Below are positions 54,880 to 60,656 of a DNA stretch of 64,000 nt, piece after piece (the first letter of the stretch is position 1; the number at the start of each line of letters is the position of its first letter). The position numbers and the translations under genes are program-made. This stretch comes from an uncultured Clostridia bacterium (GTDB lineage: Bacteria; Bacillota; Clostridia; Christensenellales; UBA1242). The notes beneath the pieces are model-generated. The model was not told the DNA's origin. It ran no database searches and saw only the letters and a program-made list of their open reading frames with translations. Location of the stretch: assembly GCA_947626155.1 (NCBI GenBank), contig CANQRC010000002.1:3504-67503 (forward strand). The letters run 5' to 3'.

Positions 54880-55650
54880 TCAAAGCGGCGACTTCAAAAC
54901 GCCCATAATAATGGAGAAAGAATCATCTTTCTTCTTTTTTAATTTGTCATACACCACAAACGGGGTGATTGTGATAAAGGCAATCACAAGCAGCAAAACC
55001 GCATAAGTTAGCAGGTGACTTTGCCCAGGGAAGAGGTTGAACGGCAAGCCGTTTTTCATAAGATACAAAAAGTTTGCGTCTTCCACAAGCAAGTTTCCAA
55101 TCATTGACCAGCCTGCAATCCAAAATATAAACATCACGGGCTGCCAAAAGTCTTTGACCCTCACTTTGAAGTAGCCGGTTGAGATGCACGCAACCACAAC
55201 GGTTGGCATAACAAAGTGCAAAAGCAAACTTTCATAGTGCAAAAATGAAAGGGTGGAAAGATAATAATAGTCGCCAAAGAGGAAAGTGAGAATTCCGCCA
55301 AAAAAGGTGACCACAAGCACCGCCAAAAAGAACTTTTTTGTTTTTGTAAGATAGAAAAGAGGAAAAACAAAACTCATAAGGTGGCAGAGATGCCAAGGCA
55401 AAACCTCCACAAGGGACTGCTTTCCGCTGAAATACAAAAGCCCCATTCTAAAAAGCCTGGAAATAATCATCACCCAACACAAAACGGTGGTGAGTTTCAG
55501 CGCAAAGGCGCGGTGTTTTCTTGCAATGAACCAAAACGCCACAAGCCACGCGGCAAGAAGCACAATCAGGCTTATGTGCAGCGGACACCAAAGCCCCGGC
55601 CCAACGCCCATGACCTCTTTGTTTTCAATTAGCCAATCATAAAAAGTCAT
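54880..55650 (-). CDS. YwaF/TMEM164-like integral membrane protein (TIGR02206-type)
   Basis: 256 residues with about six or seven membrane helices. PLHISLIVLLAAWLVAF near the start and LPWHLCHLMSF (the conserved LPLHLC-like motif) mark the YwaF family; HFVMPTVVV and FPGQSHLLTYAVLLLVIA follow. The eukaryotic relative TMEM164 is an acyltransferase using a conserved Cys-His, but the bacterial function is not established. The ATG at 55650 has GGGAG upstream; the frame extends to an ATG at 55668, which lies in the -10 box and is rejected. Monocistronic. Confidence 0.8.
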   Translation of the reverse strand: MTFYDWLIENKEVMGVGPGLWCPLHISLIVLLAAWLVAFWFIARKHRAFALKLTTVLCWVMIISRLFRMGLLYFSGKQSLVEVLPWHLCHLMSFVFPLFYLTKTKKFFLAVLVVTFFGGILTFLFGDYYYLSTLSFLHYESLLLHFVMPTVVVACISTGYFKVRVKDFWQPVMFIFWIAGWSMIGNLLVEDANFLYLMKNGLPFNLFPGQSHLLTYAVLLLVIAFITITPFVVYDKLKKKKDDSFSIIMGVLKSPL

Positions 55651-55666
55651 TTTTACTCCCAAAAGC

Positions 55667-55695
55667 ATTATACAAAAAGTGCCTCAATTTTACAA
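55667..55695 (-). promoter_or_regulatory. Promoter of the YwaF-like gene
   Basis: Minus strand TTGTAA (55695-55690), 17-nt spacer, TATAAT (55672-55667), 16 nt before the chosen ATG. Confidence 0.75.
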
Positions 55696-55708
55696 CCAAA
55701 TTTAAAAC

Positions 55709-55731
55709 AAAAAAAGAACGCTTTCGCGCCC
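55709..55731 (-). terminator. Terminator of the PH-domain gene
   Basis: On the minus strand GGGCGC-GAAA-GCGTTC, with two G-U pairs and a stable GAAA tetraloop, is followed by TTTTTTT, just downstream of the PH-domain gene. Confidence 0.75.
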
Positions 55732-55742
55732 TTAAACTTTTC

Positions 55743-56138
55743 TCAGCCGTCGTGACGGTGAAATTCTGTCAGTTTTATTCCATAAAGTTTTCTTTGCTCT
55801 TCAACATAAGTTGAAATCATGTCGCGAACCCTGTATGGATTTTTTACATTTTTAAGCACAAAAGTTGGCTTTGTTTCATCATTGCTATAAAGCGTAATTA
55901 CGCCAGTGTTGAAAATCTTTCCAAACAAAGATTGATGAAAGTCAATGTCACAGACTCTGTAAATGTTTACTTCATCAATGCTGGAAAACAAAAGCCCAAC
56001 ATTTGAAAAAATTTTAAACCACGCGCCAGGCTTTCTTACAAGTTGATATCTTGTAAAAGAAAGTGGAAGCCCACAAAATCTTTTTCTATCTTCCCAAACA
56101 AGTTCTGCGCCGTCGCCATATTGCTTTTGAACGTCCAT
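55743..56138 (-). CDS. Bacterial PH-domain protein
   Basis: 131 residues starting MDVQKQYGDGAELVWEDRKR. The segment LSFTRYQLVRKPGAWFKIFSNVGLLFSSIDEVNIYRVCDIDFHQSLFGKIFNTGVI has the bPH_2 (DUF304) pattern, in which E/D-x-x-x-I-Y-R-V-x-D-I-x-x-x-Q-S-L-F-G-K-I links two strands, followed by VITLYSND and FVLKNVKNPYRVRDMI. Such domains are often at membranes, but no membrane segment is present here, so the protein is predicted cytosolic. The ATG at 56138 follows GAGGTG; a GTG at 56150 overlaps that site and is rejected. Function unknown. Confidence 0.75.
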   Translation of the reverse strand: MDVQKQYGDGAELVWEDRKRFCGLPLSFTRYQLVRKPGAWFKIFSNVGLLFSSIDEVNIYRVCDIDFHQSLFGKIFNTGVITLYSNDETKPTFVLKNVKNPYRVRDMISTYVEEQRKLYGIKLTEFHRHDG

Positions 56139-56158
56139 AAAACACCTCACTTATTGTT

Positions 56159-56187
56159 ATGATAAAATAAAAAAGACAAAAAGTAAA
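56159..56187 (-). promoter_or_regulatory. Promoter of the PH-domain gene
   Basis: Minus strand TTTACT (56187-56182), 17-nt spacer, TATCAT (56164-56159). Confidence 0.6.
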
Positions 56188-56217
56188 GGGTTTTTAAAAA
56201 ATTTTTCCCATTTTTAA

Positions 56218-56252
56218 CAAAAAAATCCTGCAGACGAGTGCAGGAATTTTTT
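56218..56252. terminator. Intrinsic terminator after the Cys-rich small gene
   Basis: TCCTGCA-GACGAG-TGCAGGA stem flanked by A7 on the left and T6 on the right; active for the minus-strand small gene, and symmetrical enough to work both ways. Confidence 0.88.
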
Positions 56253-56262
56253 GCGAGAACAA

Positions 56263-56475
56263 TTAGTTGTTGCAGCAAGAATTGTTTCCGCAGCCAGAGA
56301 GCAGAAGCAAGAACAAGAGAGTTCCACAGTCAATGCAGATTTCTCCGCCCTTGAAGCCGCCAAAACCACATCCGCAGTTTTGCAAGAGCAAAAGTAAGAA
56401 AATGAGTGAGCAGCAGTCATTATTAGAGCCGCAGTTTCCTACATTGCCACAATTTGAGCCTCCAAAAAAGTTCAT
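56263..56475 (-). CDS. Cys/Gly-rich small protein with duplicated Leu-rich motif
   Basis: 70 residues, 11 of them Cys (9, 15, 21, 22, 34, 36, 47, 50, 62, 67, 68). Two similar hydrophobic stretches, CCSLIFLLLLLQNCGCG and CGTLLFLLLLSGCGN, are separated by a Gly-rich loop FGGFKGGE. AGGAGG lies 5 nt before the ATG and a strong terminator follows, so it is a genuine gene rather than a chance frame. Short Cys/Gly/Leu proteins of this general look occur in spore-forming Clostridia, where some are suspected spore-coat components; that link is only a suggestion. The Leu stretches are short (7-8 residues), so they may bury in a protein assembly rather than cross a membrane. Confidence 0.7.
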   Translation of the reverse strand: MNFFGGSNCGNVGNCGSNNDCCSLIFLLLLLQNCGCGFGGFKGGEICIDCGTLLFLLLLSGCGNNSCCNN

Positions 56476-56488
56476 TTGTGCCTCCTAA

Positions 56489-56633
56489 AAAAATTTCTTA
56501 TGTAAACGACTTTTCATTTTGTGCATTAAAACACTTGCACATTACAATGTATTTAAATTTCACAAAAAATGTTCATAGTGAGGGAAATTTTAGAAAGACC
56601 TTGCCAAATTAAATGGTTTTGTGCGCAATTTTT
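56489..56633. other. Non-coding stretch between divergent genes
   Basis: About 145 bases with no gene. It contains a small inverted repeat GTGCA...TGCAC (about 56521-56540) and must hold the promoter of the Cys-rich small gene, but I cannot point to convincing -35 and -10 boxes; a sporulation-sigma promoter is possible. Confidence 0.5.
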
Positions 56634-56662
56634 TTGACTTTTTTTTGCATATTTGTTAAGAT
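56634..56662 (+). promoter_or_regulatory. Promoter of the SPFH/ESCRT-like operon
   Basis: TTGACT (56634-56639), 17-nt spacer, TAAGAT (56657-56662), followed by AGGGG and the ATG at 56695. It is the only promoter-like signal seen for the seven genes that follow. Confidence 0.72.
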
Positions 56663-56694
56663 TTTAATGGATAAGAATATCTATTAGGGGTTTT

Positions 56695-57510
56695 ATGGAA
56701 CAAAATATCATCACTTTTAATGGCAGCAACGAAAAACTTTTATCAAGATATGTGGTAAAAGACCTTTCTTTGAAGCCTGCTTTAATTGTGCCAGAAACAC
56801 ACAACGCCATTTTGATTAAAGACGGGCAAATGCTTCAAACTCTCTCTTCGGGAAAGTATCAACTCACAGATTTTTTAGATGTTAAAACCGAACTTGATAG
56901 CAACATTGAAATTTTGTTCATGAGCAAAACGGCAAAACTAAAACTTTTGTGGGGCACGGCAAACAAACTGCTTATGTTCGACGAGGGCGCAGGAGACAAC
57001 TATCACCTTGGCCTTTCGGGGGACTTTGAGGTTCAGGTTGGAGACCCAAGAAAGTGTTATCTTTATCTTGTTGGCGTGTCGGACGACCTTACTTCTGACG
57101 CCCTTCAAGAGAGGCTTATGTCCAATGTTGTTTCGGTTGTTGAAACGGTGATTGTGGACTATGTAAATGAAAACAAAATTCCTTTCAACAAAATTTCCAC
57201 TTACAAAAAAGATATGTCCCAAAAGGTTTTGACGGCGCTCTCCCACAAACTTATGAGCGAGTATGGGATTGCGGTTTTTTCCTTTAATATTGCAAACATT
57301 ATCATTGACAGGGAAGAGCTTGACCGCCTGAACGCAAAACTTAAAAACGAAAAAATCATCTGTTCCGGCTGCGGAGCTGAACTTCATGAGGGCGACAAAT
57401 TCTGTCCCAAGTGCGGAAAAAGCACATCTAAAACACAAAATTGCCCAAATTGCGGCGCGGAAGTGCCAGACGGCTCTGCGTTCTGCCCGGGCTGCGGACA
57501 AAAACTTTAA
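56695..57510 (+). CDS. SPFH-domain protein with two C-terminal zinc ribbons
   Basis: 271 residues. Residues about 30-215 resemble the SPFH/band-7 fold as in YdjI-type proteins: PETHNAILIKDGQML, SSGKYQL, GLSGDFEVQVGDPRKCYLYLVG, then the long helical part with ALQERLMSNVVSVVETVIVDYV and YGIAVFSFNIANIIID. Two zinc ribbons follow: Cys 223, 226, 237, 240 and Cys 250, 253, 264, 267, each CxxCGAEx...FCPxCG. There is no membrane segment, so membrane association would be peripheral. In Bacillus the comparable YdjI is encoded with PspA, an ESCRT-III homologue. First gene of a tight seven-gene operon; probably the membrane-platform component. Confidence 0.82.
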   Translation: MEQNIITFNGSNEKLLSRYVVKDLSLKPALIVPETHNAILIKDGQMLQTLSSGKYQLTDFLDVKTELDSNIEILFMSKTAKLKLLWGTANKLLMFDEGAGDNYHLGLSGDFEVQVGDPRKCYLYLVGVSDDLTSDALQERLMSNVVSVVETVIVDYVNENKIPFNKISTYKKDMSQKVLTALSHKLMSEYGIAVFSFNIANIIIDREELDRLNAKLKNEKIICSGCGAELHEGDKFCPKCGKSTSKTQNCPNCGAEVPDGSAFCPGCGQKL

Positions 57511-57519
57511 GGAGGGGTT

Positions 57520-57930
57520 ATGCCAATTGCTTTATACATTATAATCATTCTTGCCATTGTGGGCTTTGCGGTTTTTTATGTGGTTAGAGAATACATAAAA
57601 AAGCCACGCGACGAGGCAAAGGCAGGAAGCCGAGGAATTTTGAAAAATAAGAAAGAAATTGAAAACATGGTTGCAAATGTGGAGAGCATTATTGTTTATG
57701 CAAACGGAAACGACACACTTTGCAGACGGCTTGTTGAGGTTAAGGACAACATCAGGTTTTTCAACCCAACCACAAATGACAAAGTGCTTCTTGTTGACAA
57801 CAAAATTAAAAACAGGCTGGACGATTTGAAAATTATGGTGGCAAAGGACAACACTCAAGAGACCTGTTTTAGGGTTTTGGAAGAGGTTGAGGCATACATT
57901 GTGCAAAGAAAGAAGGAAGAACAAGACTGA
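57520..57930 (+). CDS. Single-pass membrane protein with cytosolic helical domain
   Basis: 136 residues, not recognised as a named family. An N-terminal membrane helix (IALYIIIILAIVGFAVFYVV, residues about 3-24) is followed by basic residues (REYIKKPRDEAK), placing the remaining 110 residues in the cytoplasm. These are predicted helical: KNKKEIENMVANVESIIVYA, DTLCRRLVEVKDNIRFF, KNRLDDLKIMVA, CFRVLEEVEAYIVQRK. GGAGGGG precedes the ATG and it lies 9 nt after the SPFH gene. A membrane tether for the helical proteins encoded downstream is a reasonable inference. Confidence 0.78.
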   Translation: MPIALYIIIILAIVGFAVFYVVREYIKKPRDEAKAGSRGILKNKKEIENMVANVESIIVYANGNDTLCRRLVEVKDNIRFFNPTTNDKVLLVDNKIKNRLDDLKIMVAKDNTQETCFRVLEEVEAYIVQRKKEEQD

Positions 57931-58289
57931 TGAAAAGAACCTATCAAATCTCCGCGGATGTTGACCCAAGCGTGAAAGAGCGCGCAGAGAAGGAGTTGCA
58001 ACTTGGCTATTTAAACTTGTCGGACGGCTTTTTTGAGCAGGCGGAAATGAACTTTAATGTCACGCTTTCGGTAGACCCCAATTGCGCGGACGCATATTGG
58101 GGCTTGATGCTGATTAAACTTGGGCTGAAAAATGAGGACGAACTGTTTTCGGATGCGCTGAAATTTAGGTCTGCTCCGTTTTTGCCAGAGTGCGAAAAAG
58201 CCTTGGCGCTTGCGGATGAAGGGCTTAAAAACAAATATAATTCTTTGCTTGAAAGAATTTACAGCATAAATGAAGGCGACAAATATTAG
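57930..58289 (+). CDS. TPR-like small protein
   Basis: 119 residues. LGYLNLSDGFFEQAEMNFNVTLSVDPNCADAYWGLMLIKLGLK is a clear tetratricopeptide-type helix pair, followed by a helical segment (PFLPECEKALALADEGLKNKYNSLLERIYSI). Its ATG shares an A with the preceding TGA stop (TGATG), so it is translated by coupling; AAGGAAG lies upstream inside the previous gene. TPRs bind peptide partners, so an adaptor role within the operon is likely. The AxAYWGLxLxK motif resembles the TPR region found with zinc-ribbon/TIR proteins such as the last gene of this window. Confidence 0.75.
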   Translation: MKRTYQISADVDPSVKERAEKELQLGYLNLSDGFFEQAEMNFNVTLSVDPNCADAYWGLMLIKLGLKNEDELFSDALKFRSAPFLPECEKALALADEGLKNKYNSLLERIYSINEGDKY

Positions 58290-58298
58290 GAGGAAGTT

Positions 58299-58907
58299 AT
58301 GTGGAATCCGTTTAAACGAAACAAATTCAAAAACCTAAACCGAGAGGACTTGGTGAACTCTATTTGCGAACTTGAAAGGCAGGAGAGGACTGTTGAGGCG
58401 GAAGTTTTGCAAAAGATAAAAGAAATTGACGCGCTTATGGAAAAGGGCAAGAAAGAAAAAAGCAGAGAACTCCAACTTTTTTATGCAAAGAAAATTTCAA
58501 ACATAAATGAAGAGAAAAAGGTTTGCATGGAAAGAGGAATGTATCTTCTTTACAACATAAGGCTGATGAACAGGCTCAAAGACGCCTACGACAGCAACAA
58601 TTTTTATAAAACCCAAACAAAAGTGCCACTTTCAGAGCTTTTGCAGGACCAAAAACAACTTGCCAAATTTTTGAATAAGGCGCTTGTCACAAGGACGGCC
58701 TCGGAGGATGTGCTTACCAGCGCTGACGAACTTTTCACAGAAGTTCAGGCGGCATATGACACAAATGAAACAATTTATGGCGTGGGCGCAACCGAGGAAG
58801 AAATTTTGACAATGTTTGAAAAAGAAAATCAGCTTAATGATGAACTTCTTGCTGAAGGAGAAAAGCAAGAGCCAATCAAAAGAAAAAAACAAAAAATGGA
58901 GGAGTAA
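58299..58907 (+). CDS. Coiled-coil protein, possible second ESCRT-III-like subunit
   Basis: 202 residues, almost wholly helical. After a short basic, hydrophobic N-terminus (MWNPFKRNKFKNLNRE), as seen on many ESCRT-III/PspA proteins, comes a long hairpin-like pair: LVNSICELERQERTVEAEVLQKIKEIDALMEKG and FYAKKISNINEEKKVCMERGMYLLYNIRLMNRLKDAY. Then come shorter helices and an acidic end (TEEEILTMFEKENQLNDELLAE) closed by a basic KRKKQKMEE. Length, basic-to-acidic polarity and position beside the next gene fit an ESCRT-III-like subunit, but no diagnostic motif proves it. GGAGGAAG precedes the ATG; the next gene starts 3 nt after its stop. Confidence 0.65.
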   Translation: MWNPFKRNKFKNLNREDLVNSICELERQERTVEAEVLQKIKEIDALMEKGKKEKSRELQLFYAKKISNINEEKKVCMERGMYLLYNIRLMNRLKDAYDSNNFYKTQTKVPLSELLQDQKQLAKFLNKALVTRTASEDVLTSADELFTEVQAAYDTNETIYGVGATEEEILTMFEKENQLNDELLAEGEKQEPIKRKKQKMEE

Positions 58908-58910
58908 AAA

Positions 58911-59504
58911 ATGGGAATTTTTAAGTCGAAACAACAAAAAGAAATTGAGAAAAAGATGTTGATTAAAAGAACAATCAACACAATGAACAAGCAGATAAAC
59001 CGCTTGGAAGAACAAAAGAAAGTGTTTATTGAGGCGGCAAAAAAAGCAAAAATCAAGGGCCTTGACGCACAGTTTAACCTTGCGCTTTCTGGCTACAAAA
59101 TGACGGTGCAACAACAAAAGCGCGCACAAGAGATGCTTTTAAACTTTGAAATTACCGCTCAAATGAAAGATGTCACAATGATGACAAGCGAATTTTTGCG
59201 CGGCATGAGCGACATTTCAAAAGAGATGTCAAAACTTGCTGATGCAAAAGAATTTGCAAAAATTCAGGCTCAGTTTGAGGAGGCAATGGTTGCCGTTGAA
59301 ACTCAAACCGACCAAATGGACAACTTCATGGAGATGAGCCAAGAGACTTTTTACAACGCCGGCAAAGATAAAAGCGGCAAAGACATGAGCGATGAGGAAC
59401 TTGAAAAGTTTATCATGGAGCAAGCCAGCCAAGACGAACTTTCTTCTGAGAACATTGACAAAGAAATGGAAGAGTTGAGAAAGAAAATTGACTCAGAAAA
59501 CTAA
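58911..59504 (+). CDS. ESCRT-III (CHMP/Snf7/PspA)-like protein with C-terminal MIM1-like motif
   Basis: 197 residues, helical throughout. The basic N-terminus MGIFKSKQQKEIEKK is like that of PspA or CHMP proteins. A long antiparallel pair follows (about 15-50 and 52-90). Residues about 95-145, FLRGMSDISKEMSKLADAKEFAKIQAQFEEAMVAVETQTDQMDNFMEM, follow the pattern of the CHMP1/CHMP2 core (MxxMNxxMxLxxLQxxxxxFExQxxxMxxxxEFM). The C-terminal third is acidic and ends in I182-DKEMEEL-R190, close to the MIM1 motif LxxRLxxLK, except Glu for Arg. MIM1 binds the MIT domain of Vps4, and the next gene encodes a Vps4-like ATPase with such a domain. GGAGG lies upstream. Inferred to polymerise on membranes. 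Confidence 0.72.
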   Translation: MGIFKSKQQKEIEKKMLIKRTINTMNKQINRLEEQKKVFIEAAKKAKIKGLDAQFNLALSGYKMTVQQQKRAQEMLLNFEITAQMKDVTMMTSEFLRGMSDISKEMSKLADAKEFAKIQAQFEEAMVAVETQTDQMDNFMEMSQETFYNAGKDKSGKDMSDEELEKFIMEQASQDELSSENIDKEMEELRKKIDSEN

Positions 59505-59515
59505 ACGGGAGAAAA

Positions 59516-60649
59516 ATGAAAGAAGAAAACATTGATGTGCTTTCAGACACATTCGAACTTTACATGAAAAAGGGTAAAGAGGCAAAGGACAAGGGAAATG
59601 TTGCCCTTGCCAAGCGTAATTTTTTGCTTGCCGGCGAGACCATGATGAAAATGGCAAAGATAAGCCAGGGAAAACTTAAAGAAGTTAGAATGGAGCGCGC
59701 AAGAAGGCTTGTTGAAATTTCTGACAACCTCCAAAAGCACCCAATTTCCAGCGGTGGCAAAAAGAATGAAAAAACTGATGCAGACGAGGATGACGACCTT
59801 AAAAAGTGGCAGGCTGCGGAAATTCCAAACATCAGCTTTGATGATGTTGCCGGGCTTGAAGATGTTAAAAAAGCCATCACTTTGAAGATGATAAATCCCG
59901 TGAAATATCCCGACAAATATAAGTTATACAACAAAAAGACGGGCGGCGGCGTTTTGCTTTATGGCCCACCCGGCACAGGGAAAACGATGATAGCAAAGGC
60001 CATTGCAAACGAGGTTAAAGCCAAGTTTTATGCCGTTAAAGGCTCGGACATTGTCAGCAAGTGGGTTGGCGACAGCGAAAAGAACATAAACTCGCTTTTT
60101 GCTGAGGCTAACAAACAGGAGCGCGCCATAATTTTTATTGACGAAATGGACAGTTTGATTGGCAAGCGCGGCGTGGACACTCACAACGACAAGCGCGTCA
60201 ACGAGTTTTTGCAACAAATTGACGGCTTTTCTGGGAAAAATCCAAACCTCTTGCTTTTGGGCGCAACAAACAGGCCTTGGGATATTGATAGCGCCGCAAT
60301 GCGTTCGGGAAGATTTTCTCAAAAAATATATTTGCCACTTCCTGACGCGGCGGCAAGAAAATTTATGCTTGAAAAAAACATGAAAAACGTGCCTGTTGAA
60401 AAGGATTTTAACATAGACAAAATTGTTGAAAAAACAGAGGGCTACAGCGGGGCGGACATTGAAGAACTTTGTGACCGCGCCAAAGACGAGCCGCTTTTGG
60501 AGGCAATCAAAACCGATAAAGTTGTGCTTGTGTCAAACAAAAATTTTGATAGCGTGCTTGAAACTTTTCCGCCAAGCGTAACGGAAAAGGAAGTAAAGCA
60601 GTTTGAGGCCTATAACGAGGAACTTGGGCTTGTAAAAAAGAAAAAGTAG
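59516..60649 (+). CDS. Vps4/katanin-type AAA ATPase with N-terminal MIT-like domain
   Basis: 377 residues. Residues about 8-75 (FELYMKKGKEAKDKGNVALAKRNFLLAGETMMKMAK...RRLVEISDNL) have the spacing of the three-helix MIT domain. After an acidic linker comes a single AAA module of the meiotic clade: SFDDVAGLEDVKKAI (107-121), Walker A GPPGTGKT (150-157), pore loop KWVGDSEK (182-189; KWMGESEK in Vps4), Walker B IIFIDEMDSL (205-214), sensor GATNRPWDID (249-258), RSGRF arginines and TEGYSGADIEEL (307-318). The end FPPSVTEKEVKQFEAYNEELG matches the C-terminal helix of Vps4 (RPTVNEDDLLKQEQFTRDFG). The beta-domain insertion of eukaryotic Vps4 is absent. Probably a hexameric unfoldase that disassembles the ESCRT-III-like polymer. 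Confidence 0.85.
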   Translation: MKEENIDVLSDTFELYMKKGKEAKDKGNVALAKRNFLLAGETMMKMAKISQGKLKEVRMERARRLVEISDNLQKHPISSGGKKNEKTDADEDDDLKKWQAAEIPNISFDDVAGLEDVKKAITLKMINPVKYPDKYKLYNKKTGGGVLLYGPPGTGKTMIAKAIANEVKAKFYAVKGSDIVSKWVGDSEKNINSLFAEANKQERAIIFIDEMDSLIGKRGVDTHNDKRVNEFLQQIDGFSGKNPNLLLLGATNRPWDIDSAAMRSGRFSQKIYLPLPDAAARKFMLEKNMKNVPVEKDFNIDKIVEKTEGYSGADIEELCDRAKDEPLLEAIKTDKVVLVSNKNFDSVLETFPPSVTEKEVKQFEAYNEELGLVKKKK

Positions 60650-60656
60650 GAAATTT

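Noticed and set aside
54866..54890. GCCGC...GCGGC hairpin near the end of the DUF1667 gene as terminator
   Set aside because: Only five base pairs, a long loop, no T-tract, and it overlaps the end of the convergent YwaF-like gene.
56214..56420. Alternative minus-strand frame overlapping the Cys-rich small gene
   Set aside because: No ribosome binding site and it reads through the terminator; the frame starting at 56475 has AGGAGG and ends before the terminator.
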